From contig OY101122.1 in assembly GCA_956465555.1 (NCBI GenBank), positions 941,001 to 1,005,000 on the forward strand: DNA of 64,000 nucleotides. The letters are read 5' to 3'. A program made the translations under genes and the position numbers. Each line of letters begins with the position of its first letter. Positions within the stretch are counted from its first letter, which is position 1. Shown here piece after piece: positions 50,404 to 61,080 of the stretch. The notes beneath the pieces were generated by a model. The model was not told the origin of the DNA. It made no database searches and saw nothing but the letters and a program-made list of their open reading frames with translations. This stretch comes from Nitzschia sp. pyKryTriq1 (taxonomy: Eukaryota > Bacillariophyta > Bacillariophyceae > Bacillariales > Bacillariaceae).

Positions 50404-51221
50404 CTATGACTTTCGTTTCTTCTTCTTCGGACCTCCCGACTCTGGGGATTCCGGCCCTTCATCATCCTCTTCCTCTACCAGACCATTCACGTACTTTTGA
50501 AGTCGCCCAAAAATGTCAGATGGGATTTCGTCAACATTTATTTCTATCTTGGATTCTCCCCACGATTCCAAGACTTGCGGGCAATTCAATTCAAGCTCTG
50601 TAAAAACCCACCCAAGTTCTACTCCACTCAAGAGGAAAAGGTTGGCACCAAATTTAGCTCTAGCGTCCAAGGTAGGCGCGGCAGAAGATGTGGCCGACGC
50701 AGTTTCCCTGGTGGATGAAACCGATTGCAACGATTTCGTCTCGCTTATACTGGCAGGAGATTTTGCTTCTTTCGGCTCGCCTGTTTCATCCAAATCCTCT
50801 CCAACGTCGACTGAAGCAGCAACACCCTGAGATTACATGGCTCAAGAATATGTACACACAAGCTATCTAGAGACTTACATTCACCGCGAACCTTCCGGTA
50901 CCGATCTTCGAAGCGTCTCGCGTAACTCTTGGCGAGAAGCCAGAAATCGCTACCATCCGAATTGTAGGTCATACAGTTGTTCCAGACCAACCGGACGTCT
51001 TCGGCTACTTGATGAGCAGTAGCATACTGACCCCGCTCCAGCCGGCGCTTGATGGTTCCCAGATCCATCATCTTGGAAATCACCTTGGGGTAGTCGTAGA
51101 GCTCAAGACCCCGCCAATCGACGGGTTCACGAAACGGTGCAATGTCTTCGCGGGCGAGCAAGGAATTCACGATTTTCGTCATTCGCTTGATTGGCTCTTC
51201 CTGACCAGGAGCGGGAGGCAT
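50404..51221 (-). CDS. Short BET-type protein: bromodomain plus NET-like domain
   Basis: Two exons, 50879-51221 and 50404-50810 (68-bp intron), give 249 residues. The bromodomain (about 10-110) has the WRGLELYDYPKVISKMMDLGTI segment and the acetyl-lysine-contacting Asn in VRLVWNNCMTYNSDGSDF. The C-terminal part (about 165-230) reads LSGVELGWVFTELELNCPQVL, then KIEINVDEIPSDIFGRLQKYV, matching the extra-terminal (NET) domain. It ends in a basic KKKKRKS tail, likely a nuclear signal. Plant GTE and animal BRD proteins share this order; this one has a single bromodomain. The acceptor used (TTCAG at 50811-50815) keeps frame; the nearer CTCAG would not. Role: reading acetylated histones in transcription. 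Confidence 0.85.
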
Positions 51222-51677
51222 GTTGACGGTATATTTCTGATCCCGGAATGCAAGTGTGTAGATATAAGTTGTGCTGTGTAAGTTTTACAAGCAATGTCTG
51301 CTATTGTGTTGCAAGTTGTTGCAATGTAATACTGTAGAGAGAGTGAAAAGTGAAAGGATATAGACGAACGAAGCGGATAGCCAAAGAAAACGCGGCCGGC
51401 AAACGCGCTGAGCGCTCATCTTGGTTGAATGCCAATGGTCCTCTAAATACTGAATTTTGGTAAAAGTGGAAAACTTAAAATTTGTTTTTCTGTCCGTCCG
51501 TGTCCCTCGTACTTTTCAAAGCACGCTCAAAACCACGTTTCTCGATATTTATTCGAAGTTGTTGGAGTGAAGAATCATCAAATAAAAGTCGTCATTTTCG
51601 ACAGGCGCATTTTTCATTTTTCATTCAGTTCATCTTGTCGATCTCCTCCCATCTGCAAGCACCACAGTCTACGAACC
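51222..51677. promoter_or_regulatory. Divergent promoter, BET gene and small secreted protein
   Basis: 456 bp between divergent starts. It is AT-rich near 51460-51500. No repeat or gene is apparent. Confidence 0.4.
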
Positions 51678-52139
51678 ATGATGCGTCTGATATCTCTCAT
51701 CTGCTTCCTACCGTGCGTTCTGGCAGCCGGCGCGCCGAAGAAGTCTCCCAAACTGCCCGACGGCGTGAGTCATCGATAGAGTGTCGCATAAATGAAAGTA
51801 TGTGATTTACAGTACTCGTATTTCTCTTACGCTATTCTTGTTTCTCGATGTACGGGAATTGAAAACGATCCAGTTTTGTCCAAAAGACACGGGAGATATC
51901 ACAGCTACAACTGGTGGTGAGTAGTTTTGGAGAGAAGAAGGGAAAGTTCCAGCCAGGAGCCTGCCTTTCCACTTCTCACTTGGCCTTTCTCCTCATCTTC
52001 CGATGATTTTTCGTTTCCAGAATGCATGTGCCATTGGCAACACAAAGATGGATGTGTAGGGTCAAAATGCGAGTATCAAATGGGATTATCGTGGTATCAT
52101 TACACCTGTGAGGACTGTAAATGCGTGAAGGAACCGTAG
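51678..52139 (+). CDS. Small secreted cysteine-rich protein (three exons)
   Basis: Exons 51678-51764, 51874-51916 and 52021-52139 give 82 residues; each junction has GTGAG donors and CAG acceptors and keeps phase. The N-terminus MMRLISLICFLPCVLAAGAP is a clear signal peptide, probably cut after ALAA-like residues near 17. The mature part of about 65 residues has eight Cys, in the order C, then CxC, C, C and finally CEDCKC (TCEDCKCV near the end). Spacing suggests four disulfides. It is too short and gapped to appear as one frame. No family is recognised; a secreted signalling, adhesion or defence peptide is possible. It has ordinary codon use and sits between BET and the hydrolase gene. Confidence 0.6.
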
Positions 52140-52203
52140 AATAATCAATATGCGTCGGGTGGACACGATGAGTTATGCGCGGGCGGGGAATGCAGCGAAA
52201 AAG

Positions 52204-52248
52204 AGGCTAGGCTAGGCTAGGCTCGTCTCGGATCGAATTGAATTGAAT
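52204..52248. repeat. Short (GGCTA)n and (GAATT)n tandem repeats
   Basis: Three to four AGGCT/GGCTA units followed after about 15 bp by three GAATT units, between the stop codons of two convergent genes. Low complexity only. Confidence 0.8.
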
Positions 52249-52308
52249 TGGCCTCAGTTGGCCAGTGGTATCTCTTGCGAGAGTAGTTTTGTCGTAGCCG
52301 ATTTTATA

Positions 52309-53642
52309 TCAAGAGAATTTTTGACCCCCAGGCATGGTAGACGAAGGATACTTCCACTTGCAATCTATTCGCTCCAAGAACCCTTCTAAAAGACGTCCAA
52401 ACTTTTCCTTTTCTTCGTAAAACGGATAGTGTGCACAATCATTGAATTTGACGACCTCTACTTCAGCATCACCAAGAAGTAGATTCCAAACCTCTTCGTT
52501 AGACGCTCGATAGCCAAAGTCGCGTCCGCCCACAATGATGAGGGTGGCTGGCTTAGGCGACGACAGCTTGGGCAGTGGCATTGCAACATAGTCTAAAACA
52601 GACTCCATTCCACCCCATGTAGTCCCCAAATGGTCCAAAGAATCTTGCAGTGGAGGCGGAATTCCTTCGCGACAGGCATGTTGGCCCCAAAAACCTTTGG
52701 GGTTTATGGTATAAAGTTGGTCGTAGTCGTCATTGGACCGTTGCATATTTTGAATGCCGTTGCATAAGATCAAGGATCGGCAGTCTGCTCTACTACTAGA
52801 AGGATGCATGGCGCTCTGAGACTGCCGTGAAGATGTCGCATCATCCTTGGCCTGGGAAAGTTGATATCTCACATATTCATACGCCAAACTCCCCCCATAG
52901 GAATGCCCAAACAAGTGCAACTGGTCACAAGCGTGTGGTATAACACTTGCATTTCCCTCCGACGCTCTCGAAAGCGAAATTTTCCGCAAAGTGTGCTCTA
53001 TAACGACATTCATGTCCAAAACGGATAACGGAATGGAGTAGCTGGTTGCAATTAGCGGCGCAGACTGCAATGAGATCGCACTTCCACAAGCCGGGAGAAT
53101 GTAGAAGCAAATCATCCAGAGAGTCTACAGAAAACTCACCACGAAAGATCTTTTGGTTCATCGCTCCCACCACAACCTAGCTGATCGTAAAAAATAACGG
53201 GCCGATCAATGGATATCATATTCACCAATGGATATAAATATTGCGATGGCAGTGATCTTTCGGCGGTGTGAAAGTATTCATAAGGTGCAACCACAAGGCA
53301 GCCATTGAGAAACGCTTACACTCTATCCATCCGTCACACACTCGTTCTCACAACTTACGGTCCACCATGAACAATGACGAGCGGTGTTCGGGTTCCCATT
53401 GGGTGATATATCCGGTAGTAGAGTTGGAAAATGGAAGAAGGCTTCCGCGATATCTCGAGCCTGCCATCTTGGTACACTCCATAATCGTCTTCGACCAATC
53501 GAAGCATCGACATTCTACGAATGGAACAGAAATTTGTAGTTGTAGGCTTTTGGAATGCAGCAGCGGTCCACTCCCTGCGGGTAAAAAAGAGTATCAATGA
53601 AACGAGAAGCCGTCGTGACGTTTTTAGTCGGACAGGAAGCAT
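52309..53642 (-). CDS. Prolyl-iminopeptidase-like alpha/beta hydrolase, probably plastid or secretory
   Basis: Three exons, 53359-53642, 53140-53256 and 52309-53041, give 377 residues; introns are 102 and 98 bp. Family S33 cleaves N-terminal proline. The oxyanion motif HGGP (about 92-95) is followed by RPVIFYDQLGCGGSDEP. The nucleophile elbow is GHSYGG (Ser), the acid lies in VGGRDFGYRA and the base in NDCAHYPFYEE. N-terminus: LKTSRRLLVSLILFFTRREWTAAAF, a signal peptide ending in AAAF, the diatom plastid-type motif. Exon 3 uses an acceptor CAG at 53042-53044 that keeps frame and aligns with the family; nearer AGs give stops. S33 also includes lipid and ester hydrolases, so the exact substrate is open. 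Confidence 0.8.
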
Positions 53643-54179
53643 TGAAATCAACGTGGTGGTGAGGTATCAGGATCTTACGTCGACTTTCGCACCGACCAGT
53701 AACCCCCCAACTTATGGCTTGTGATGCTCAATAATATAGCAGTAGACTAGTGTGGGCACTGATCAATAACTGCAGCATTTGTTCTAGTTGAGAAGAAGCG
53801 GGCCATTGTCCTTAGTCGAGATTCTAAATCTTTGGGAGTTGGATCTTTCAGATGCTTTGACGCGAAGAAGGCGAACCATGCATGGAACCATGTTTACCGT
53901 GGTTTACCGTAGGTGTCGAGTATGAGAGTAGTCCAACAGGTCATCACCACTTAAAAAGTATTTGACTAAGACGACTTCTCCAAGTTTTGATCGAAGTGAT
54001 CGACGATCTTGGTTTCGCACGTGATGACTAAAACTGAAGACTTGAGAAATTTGGCAAAAATGACGATTGACGATGGGACAGAGTCGACAGCATTGTACTT
54101 GTTCTCGTTGCTATGACACAAGCCCATCATCCTATCCAACTCCTCGTTCTACCCCAGTTTGCTTCAGTTCTCTGCAACA
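53643..54179. promoter_or_regulatory. Divergent promoter, hydrolase and ALG6
   Basis: 537 bp. No gene or repeat is obvious. A short upstream frame at 54113 overlaps the ALG6 start and is not called. Confidence 0.4.
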
Positions 54180-55784
54180 ATGAATGCGAATTCACCAGAC
54201 GCATCGATGAAGAGGAGACGCGATGTCGTCTCGCAGAAGAGCTTAGAGACGGCGCTGTTCAGTTTCGCCATTCTGCTGCGCGCACTGGTCGGGTTTCACC
54301 CCCATTCGGGTCAGGATAACTACGAAGGCAGTCGAGTCGCTTATGGTGGCGATTTTGAGGCCCAGCGTCATTGGATGGAGTTGACATGGCAACTTCCGAT
54401 CGGTGAATGGTATTGGTATGACTTGGAATATTGGGGCCTCGATTATCCGCCACTTACTGCCTATGTTAGTTACGTCTGTGGCTTGCTGTCACATGTCTTG
54501 GTGGGCCCGGAAACTGTTGCGTTATTTACATCGCGAGGGATCGAAGACCCAACCCACAAAACCTTCATGCGAGCCACGGTGCTGTTCTTGGATTTAATGG
54601 TATACGGGATGGCAGTCTGGTATTCCGTGGACCGATCGACAGACGGTAGACGGCAGTCGTCCCTTTGGATCTTTGCCTTGGCAATGGCGCAGCCTGCCAT
54701 TCTTTTGATCGACCATGGTCATTTTCAATACAACACAGTTGCCTTGGGATTATCCATTGCTGCTTTTTCCTACATGGTGCAACCAGAGTTCAAAAACTGC
54801 CTTATCGGCTCGGTCTTCTTTTGTTTGGCGTTGAATTTCAAGCAAATGACCCTCTACTACGCCCCGGTGGTCTTTTGCTATCTTCTGGGTCGGTGCATTT
54901 CCGAGCCAAAACTTTTTGTATTACGATTTATGGCTTTGGGACTGACTGTTTTGATTGCGTTCGGCCTGCTTTGGGCCCCAGTGATTTATTACGGCCCTCC
55001 TAATACAACCCATCTCGATCGCTTGCTCCATGTATTGCGACGGATCTTCCCATTTCAACGAGGTCTCTTTGAGGGTAAAGTGGCAAATCTTTGGTGTGTC
55101 CTCTCCACCAAACCTGTCCGAATCCGAGAACGACTTGACCCCGAGTTGCAGCCTTTACTTGCGTTGGCGGTCACATTGGCATTGACTCTCCCAGCTTGCG
55201 TTCGTATGCTACGATTGGGAACCGAGACACGGACAGTTGGGACTAATATCACTTTTGGAGACGTCACTCACCGACATTGGACTTTGTTATTATGGGCCAA
55301 CATGTCGTCGGCTCTCAGTTTCTTCTTGGCCAGTTTTCAAGTTCATGAAAAGAGCATCCTGTTGGCATTGGCGCCATGTGCACTGCTACTGTGGCAAGAC
55401 CCTGTCATGGTTGATTGGTTTTCGATGATCTGCTGTTGGACTCTGTGGCCACTTCTTCAAACCGACCGCTTGCAAGTTCCCTACGTGTGTTGCATACTCA
55501 TTTTTGAAGCGATGATCCGTCTCCGGAAATCCACGACGGGGCAAACCATTTCGATCTTTCGTGCCGTCCCATGGCGATGGATACCGGCCCTGAGTTATGT
55601 GGGAATGATTGCCCTGCATGTGGTACAGCTAGCCATCCCCCCACCATCTCATCTGCCCGACATTTATGAAGTGTTATGGAGCGCGGCGGGGTGCGGGATG
55701 TTTTGTGTATCTTGGTTTATCACTTGTATCAAATTGCATTCGGGCCAACAAAATTCTGCAGTGGTAAAAGAAAAAGCAAACTAG
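54180..55784 (+). CDS. ALG6: ALG6, dolichyl-P-Glc:Man9GlcNAc2-PP-dolichol alpha-1,3-glucosyltransferase
   Basis: 534 residues from ATG 54180; the frame opens earlier at TTG 54159 but the ATG fits best. GT57 enzyme of the endoplasmic reticulum that adds the first glucose to the lipid-linked N-glycan precursor. The catalytic lumenal loop is clear: HSGQDNYEG, then YGGDFEAQRHWMELTWQLP, then WYWYDLEYWGLDYPPLTAYVSY (about 48-100). This YWGLDYPPLTAY form is ALG6 rather than ALG8. Many hydrophobic segments follow, consistent with a multi-pass membrane protein. No fault in frame. Glucose addition helps oligosaccharide transfer and glycoprotein quality control. Confidence 0.92.
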   Translation: MNANSPDASMKRRRDVVSQKSLETALFSFAILLRALVGFHPHSGQDNYEGSRVAYGGDFEAQRHWMELTWQLPIGEWYWYDLEYWGLDYPPLTAYVSYVCGLLSHVLVGPETVALFTSRGIEDPTHKTFMRATVLFLDLMVYGMAVWYSVDRSTDGRRQSSLWIFALAMAQPAILLIDHGHFQYNTVALGLSIAAFSYMVQPEFKNCLIGSVFFCLALNFKQMTLYYAPVVFCYLLGRCISEPKLFVLRFMALGLTVLIAFGLLWAPVIYYGPPNTTHLDRLLHVLRRIFPFQRGLFEGKVANLWCVLSTKPVRIRERLDPELQPLLALAVTLALTLPACVRMLRLGTETRTVGTNITFGDVTHRHWTLLLWANMSSALSFFLASFQVHEKSILLALAPCALLLWQDPVMVDWFSMICCWTLWPLLQTDRLQVPYVCCILIFEAMIRLRKSTTGQTISIFRAVPWRWIPALSYVGMIALHVVQLAIPPPSHLPDIYEVLWSAAGCGMFCVSWFITCIKLHSGQQNSAVVKEKAN

Positions 55785-56136
55785 AACTTCAAGAAGAGAA
55801 GAATATCATATGATACATCAGTAGTTATGAATGATTTATTCGAGCTGGTAAGGAGGACCCTTTGTCTGGTGTGAGTACGAATACGTACTATGCAGGCATG
55901 GAGTGCTGCCCGAGAAATACAGAAGGCACGGCAACTCTCGTACACCAAGTGGTGGGCAGGTTTACTTTGAGAAAATTGTGCAGATGTGTTGCTTGGTGAC
56001 TAGGAGGCCATATTTTCACCACGGATCGATATACGAACTAATAACTAATGATTGCCCGGGTGGTTTTTTATTTGGAGCTAGCTCTAGAGCCATCTCGGAA
56101 TTACGAAATATATAATGCAAAAATTGGAGCCACAAG

Positions 56137-56351
56137 TGTGAATTGATATTGCTTTTTAAGGATGAGCTACGAATTAATTGTGACATCTATTAATATACAT
56201 TCTGTATTGCTTGATTCTTCTCGCTTCTCGCAGAGGGTCATTCCGGAGGTCGAAGTGTCTTCATAGACCGCCTCGAGATGTTTATACAAGATCTTCTCCA
56301 TTCAGTGCGCGTCATGCGCGTCACGTCATTCTCGGAGATCATATTCTCACA
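56137..56351 (-). mobile_element. Putative LTR of the Copia remnant
   Basis: On the minus strand, 40 bp after the RNase H stop, a purine tract (AGAGAGAGGGAG) is followed by TGTGAGAATATG at 56351. The block runs for about 215 bp to ATTCACA near 56137, with a TATA-like TATAAAC inside. TG...CA ends plus a polypurine tract are expected of a 3' LTR. The opposite boundary is a guess: no second LTR is present in the window to compare. Confidence 0.4.
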
Positions 56352-56395
56352 CTCCCTCTCAGAGAGAGGCGGCTATCGTTACATTTTCTTTGACC

Positions 56396-56860
56396 TTACC
56401 ACCCCATCAACTTTTTACGCAAATACTCGAACGCCTTTCGGTTCAATGGTTTCGTTCCGATGTCCGCTATTTGCTCCTCCATAGCGATCTTTTCGAGAGT
56501 TATTAGTCCCCTTTTGACCGCAGACTTGAAATGATGATACTTCAGGTTGATGTGTTTAGTTCTCGGCTTCATGCTCGGTGCCTGTGCCAGCGCCAATGCT
56601 CCGTTGTTGTCCTCAAAGGCCTTGCAATGAAAATTTGGTTTCGTGTACTTGAAAGCCTTGATTCTTTTCGATAATTCCTTAAAGAAGCGTATCAGGACTA
56701 TCACTGTGCGCAGTGATTGAGAAAGGCACACGTATTCAGCCTCCGTTGTACTCAATGCGATCTCGGTTTGCAGTTTCGAGTATGGAGTAACCTCTAACGA
56801 AAAGGAACGTGCAGTAGAGAGATTGACTGCTAGTAGACTACGAGTTGCTAGTGAACACAA
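56396..56860 (-). pseudogene. Copia-type retrotransposon RNase H fragment (3' end of pol)
   Basis: The frame contains the C-terminal Ty1/Copia pol block: KLQTEIALSTTEAEYVCLSQ, then FEDNNGALALAQAPSMKPRTKHI-like residues, NLKYHHF and the closing EEQIADIGTKPLNRKAFEYL and MGW. The catalytic acidic residues (E in TEAEY, D in EDN) are visible. Upstream of TPYSKLQ the match stops, so reverse transcriptase, integrase and gag are missing: the element is truncated to its last about 130 codons. Confidence 0.85.
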
Positions 56861-56982
56861 CAGTTACTCCATAAAGTCCGGCGAAGGCTCGTAGTACAGT
56901 GAAAGTACGGTAAGAGGAATCGTCTTGAGAAAATAAAAATAATTGTTCGGTGACTTGCTATCATCGTGTGTGCGTATTATTA

Positions 56983-57078
56983 TGTCATTATGAAGCACGA
57001 GAAAAGCACGCGTTATTATGGTATTATCATGTCATTACAATGTCATTACGAAGCACGAGAAAAGCACGCGTTATTATG
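56983..57078. repeat. 38-bp direct repeat with one mismatch
   Basis: Copies at 56983-57020 and 57041-57078: TGTCATTA[T/C]GAAGCACGAG then AAAAGCACGCGTTATTATG. Separated by 20 bp. Downstream lies a further CGCGTCGCGCGA palindromic word (about 57120-57132). Confidence 0.75.
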
Positions 57079-57703
57079 TCTCAGCCCTCCGTAGTCAAAC
57101 GACGCGATACCAGGCTGTCGCGTCGCGCGACTTTCTCTTGCTAAAAAATTAAAAAAATACGTACGGTGGGAGGACAGACAGTGTGACGATGCCGACAAAA
57201 ATATAAGAATCGAAAAATTTAGTGTGAGTCGAAATATGTGATCTTCGGCGATGTAGATAAGAAACCGTGGACAAATTCGATTGCGATCCTCATTTTTCGA
57301 TACTTTTACTTAGGACAAAATATCCGTTCATTGGATTTTTACTCCATGTGAGCCGATTTTAGCAGGAATCGCGGAGACGCCCGCCACATTTTGAGGGAGG
57401 GCTAAAAGACCCGCCCCGCGACGAGGAAGCACGTCGTTTGCTGGCGCCACGAATGCATGGTGGTGCAAAGAGCACAGCAGTAGGAGTCGTCGTCGTCCAT
57501 TATTTGAGTACAAGTCATTAGTGTACCGTGTACGGTATTCGTATTGTACAGTATTGGAACAGCGAACCGAGCGAGCGAGAAACTCTACTACTAGCTAGTG
57601 GTGTAGAGTAGAAACCATCCATTGTAGCGTAGTAGCATCATCCTCTTTTCATTCGAACTCCTTCGTCCGAGAAGAATTTCTACCTGAAGTCAACCGACCA
57701 TCA

Positions 57704-60335
57704 ATGGTGTCCAGGAACCAGAAACGAAGTGTAGTGCAACCCGAGTCGTCTCAATATACTGGAATGAAGCAGATCCCAATTCAGTTGCCGCCGTCTTTCC
57801 GGTCTTCGAAAGACGACCCAACCTCGCCTGCAAGGACCCATGTGAGCTTTTTCTCTGACGATGACGAGGAGAAGAAAATCGAGGACGATGATCAGCCCCT
57901 TCTCCCATCGAACACCTCTACAAAGAAGGTGAAACGGCGTACGTGTACAGTAAAGCTCCGCAATTTCCGAAGAAACAAGAAAGCAGAGCCGAACCGACGC
58001 CAACACGAACAGCAGCAGCAACAGCAAGAACAGTATCGGCGGCCACAAGGACAGCCCGTTCACACGGAAGTACAACCCACACCGTCAAGCAGCTTGCGAG
58101 CACGGGCAAAAAAGGAAGAACAGAAACCTAAATTCACTATGTCCAGTCTTGGTCAACGCCTCTCGTTCAGATTGAGTGATCGCCGGAACAACAAGCCGAA
58201 GGAGCAGGTGGTTGCGAAGGTAGTGGATCCAGAAGAAGATGATGAAGGCCCGGCAGCAGAGGAGGACCCCGTCATTCAAATCTTTGAATCTAGGAACACT
58301 CAGCGGGTGAGATTCGCCCTGGAGGGCAACGAGGAAACAAAGCCCCCGTCGATGTCATCGTTGGAGATGAGGCAGGAAGAAGCATCCCCGACGGACGAAA
58401 GCAAATCGTCCGGCGCAAATATCAAACAGTTCATGTCCCGAGCCTTGTTTGGTTCTTCCAATTCCTCTCTCAAACTCCACGAGGAGATGCAAGCTGAGGT
58501 TGCGTCTCTCGGAGGAGGATCTTTGGTCTGGGAAAGCAGTACGGGAACCACGACCGGACCTGAAGTCATCCACACAAGCAAGAGTTTCGGAGGTGAAGCG
58601 TCCGAGCTCATGTTGAGCTTCGCGGAAGATCCCAAAGTTAGAGCCAAAGTCGGCAAGCTGCTTGACAAGGCCCGCACGGCAGAGCACATGCATTTTCGCT
58701 ACGAGTACGCCGTCCAATGCTATCTGAAGGTGCTCAATCTCATGAAAGAAGCCAAGTATCCAGAAGACCACCCGGCTGTAGTGAGGACAGTTGACATGAT
58801 GAACAATGCTCACCATGTCTTGAGCTCCTACAACAACTCGGCCAATATTGTCAAGATGGGAATCAAGTACGAAGATGCGGGTGAGCTCGTCCGAGCACTA
58901 AAAATGTACACGATTGCCTACAGGATTCGACGAGACAATCTCAGTCGCAATCACCCGAGTCTGGTCGTGTTGCTGAACATGCTTGGAAGTATTCAGATCA
59001 AGCGCGGTGAACTTCAGGAAGCCATGCAAATCTACCAACTGGCGCTCATGGACTCACCAGTCATTTTCGGTGTGAACGAAGAGGAGGAGTTCCAGAAGCC
59101 CCCTTCAAACTTATTGGCAAAAAGCGTGACGTACCGTGAGATGGGTGTTATCTACGAGCGATGGGGCAAGGTTGAAGAGGCACTCAACATTTACCATAAG
59201 AGTCTCGAGTGTGTCCTCGAATGGAAACAAGCCGTTCTCAACGACGGGCAAGTGCATTCCAACAAGGAACCGGAGCATTCGGACCAGTCGGCTAAGGGCT
59301 ATTCCATCGACGATGTGCGCTTGACTAAGACTATTTCAGACAGAAATGGCGATGGAGATGGTGAGATGGAGGTGTTGATTGGATCACCCAAACGATTTGG
59401 AGTGAGCAAGAACAATGAGAACATGTATGAATCATTCTTTCCTGCTCATCTCGAGGCCGAATTCGAAAGCAGCAAGGGGACCGCATCCACCAGTGGCAAT
59501 GGTCTCAAGAGAACTCGACAAGATGCTCACGCGGATATGGACTTGGCATTAACCCTGCACCAGATTGCACAGCTACATCGATGCCAAGGCGAGTATGCTC
59601 GGGCGTTGGATGCGTACACAGTAGCCCTTCGCGGAATGAAATACGCCCTTGGAAAACATCACCCGAATGTAGCAGCGGTCCTTGGTAATATTGGGAACCT
59701 TCAAAAGGAAATGGGTGACATGGATGCAGCCTACACCACTTACCAGGAAGTGCTTGGTATTGAGTCGTACCGGCTGGGTCTCAGTCACCCTGATGTGGCG
59801 ATTACGGTAAGTTGCTGGAGCAGTAGCTGGGCCCGCTGCTTTTCCCCATTTCCTTGTCTCTTACATCGACCCTTTTACTCTTCTTTAGCTGCATAATATT
59901 GCCACTATCGATGCGGCTCGTGGCAACTATGATCATTCGCTGCAGCTCTACCGCAAGGTCATTGGGTTGGAGAAGAAGTTGTTCGGGGAGGATCATATTT
60001 CCGTGGCAGTTGCAGCTGCATGTATGGGTGACGTCTACGAGAAGATCGGTGAATACTCCAATGCAATGGAGTCATACGAGGAAGCCGTGAGGATAAAGTC
60101 CGCGTGCCTTGGTCGTCACTCTGTGGATGTGGCCCGGCTGCTACACAAGCTCGGGAAGCTAGCTTTTTTCAGCAAAGATTTTCACATGGCCGACTCTTTC
60201 CTGTCCAGAGCCACTCTAATGTATCGCCTAAACAAGATCGACGACGAACACCCTTGGATGGTGGATGCGAATCGAGATGAGGCGGACATCGAAGCAGCAC
60301 TCGCTATGGGTAAAGGCCGGCAGTTTGAATGCTAG
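57704..60335 (+). CDS. Kinesin-light-chain-like TPR protein
   Basis: Two exons, 57704-59806 and 59889-60335 (82-bp intron), give 849 residues. Residues 1-300 are disordered: basic, Gln-rich (QQQQQQEQ) and acidic patches. From about 330 come tetratricopeptide repeats of the kinesin light chain type, with the 42-residue period and NHPSLVVLLNMLGSIQ, HHPNVAAVLGNIGNLQ, SHPDVAITLHNIA and DHISVAVAAACMGDVY helices. About nine repeats are split by a 100-residue disordered insert. TPRs mediate protein binding; cargo-adaptor roles are one known use, but no kinesin heptad is seen, so this is a generic diatom TPR scaffold. Confidence 0.78.
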
Positions 60336-60435
60336 AAACCAGGCACTCTCAATGTATTATAATAGTATAGATATATTTACATGTACACACGGTACGGTGA
60401 ACTATGAGTTCCAACAATTCTGAAACTATTCAACA

Positions 60436-61080
60436 TCATGACGAATTTTCAAAGGTCACCCAGCAGCTTCCGCACTCGGAAGCACAACCGTCATCGGCAC
60501 AATTGTAGGTCAGGCCCAAGGCTCGTGGTCGGTTCCTCACAAGTTGGCAAAAGTCGTCCGGGTTTTGTCTGAACTTTCGGGGGGCAACATTCTTGGCTTT
60601 GCGAAAGTTCGCGGCGGGTGTTCTCAAATAGATTTCGGCATAGTCCCTTACGGCGACCTCCAATTGTTCCTGATTCAATAGCAGAGGCTCAGATTGCAAC
60701 CATGTGAACGATTCAGTAATCTCTTCCACACTGGGAATCACAGTTTTAATGTACTTGCGAGCTAGTTCCGATTTGACCACTGCCCAAGCCTTCCACCGAG
60801 TGGCTTCCGCCAATCGCAATTCAGCCTCTTCCGATTCCATTCCCGTGGCGCCCGCCACAACCTCGACACAGGAATCCCATTGAGTAATGTGCTCAGAAAG
60901 TTGTTCTCGTATTTCTTCCAAATGCTCCAGTCCAGCAATCTCCTTTTTTGTCGACTGCAGAACAAAGGAGGAGGAGCATCGGTATCGGCGATGATGATGA
61001 TGATGATGATTCGGTGAAAACGCCATGGCCGCCGTCAAAAGTATACAGCAAATGGTGAAACGAAAGGCCATTGCGGTCAT
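60436..61080 (-). CDS. Plastid-targeted protein with C-terminal Cys cluster, unknown function
   Basis: 214 residues from ATG 61080. MAFRFTICCILLTAAMAFSP is a signal peptide with the AMAF cleavage motif of diatom plastid proteins. A poly-His run (residues 25-30) is made by a CAT microsatellite. The central part is helical. The C-terminus LGLTYNCADDGCASECGSCWVTF carries four Cys in a C-x4-C-x3-C-x2-C arrangement, which could bind a metal or a FeS cluster. I recognise no named family. Divergent from EFG1 across about 480 bp. Confidence 0.62.
   Translation of the reverse strand: MTAMAFRFTICCILLTAAMAFSPNHHHHHHRRYRCSSSFVLQSTKKEIAGLEHLEEIREQLSEHITQWDSCVEVVAGATGMESEEAELRLAEATRWKAWAVVKSELARKYIKTVIPSVEEITESFTWLQSEPLLLNQEQLEVAVRDYAEIYLRTPAANFRKAKNVAPRKFRQNPDDFCQLVRNRPRALGLTYNCADDGCASECGSCWVTFENSS

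Larger units (their letters stand above)
55785..57703. other. Intergenic region with Copia remnant and short repeats
   Basis: 1919 bp between two plus-strand genes. It holds the Copia RNase H fragment and putative LTR (listed separately), a 38-bp direct repeat near 57.0 kb, and the TPR-gene promoter. Nothing else is supported; the rest is AT-rich with small random frames. Confidence 0.45.

Noticed and set aside
50816-50826. Nearer CTCAG acceptor for the BET intron
   Set aside because: Joining to the GTAAGT donor there shifts frame and meets a stop within 14 codons; the TTCAG acceptor keeps the frame.
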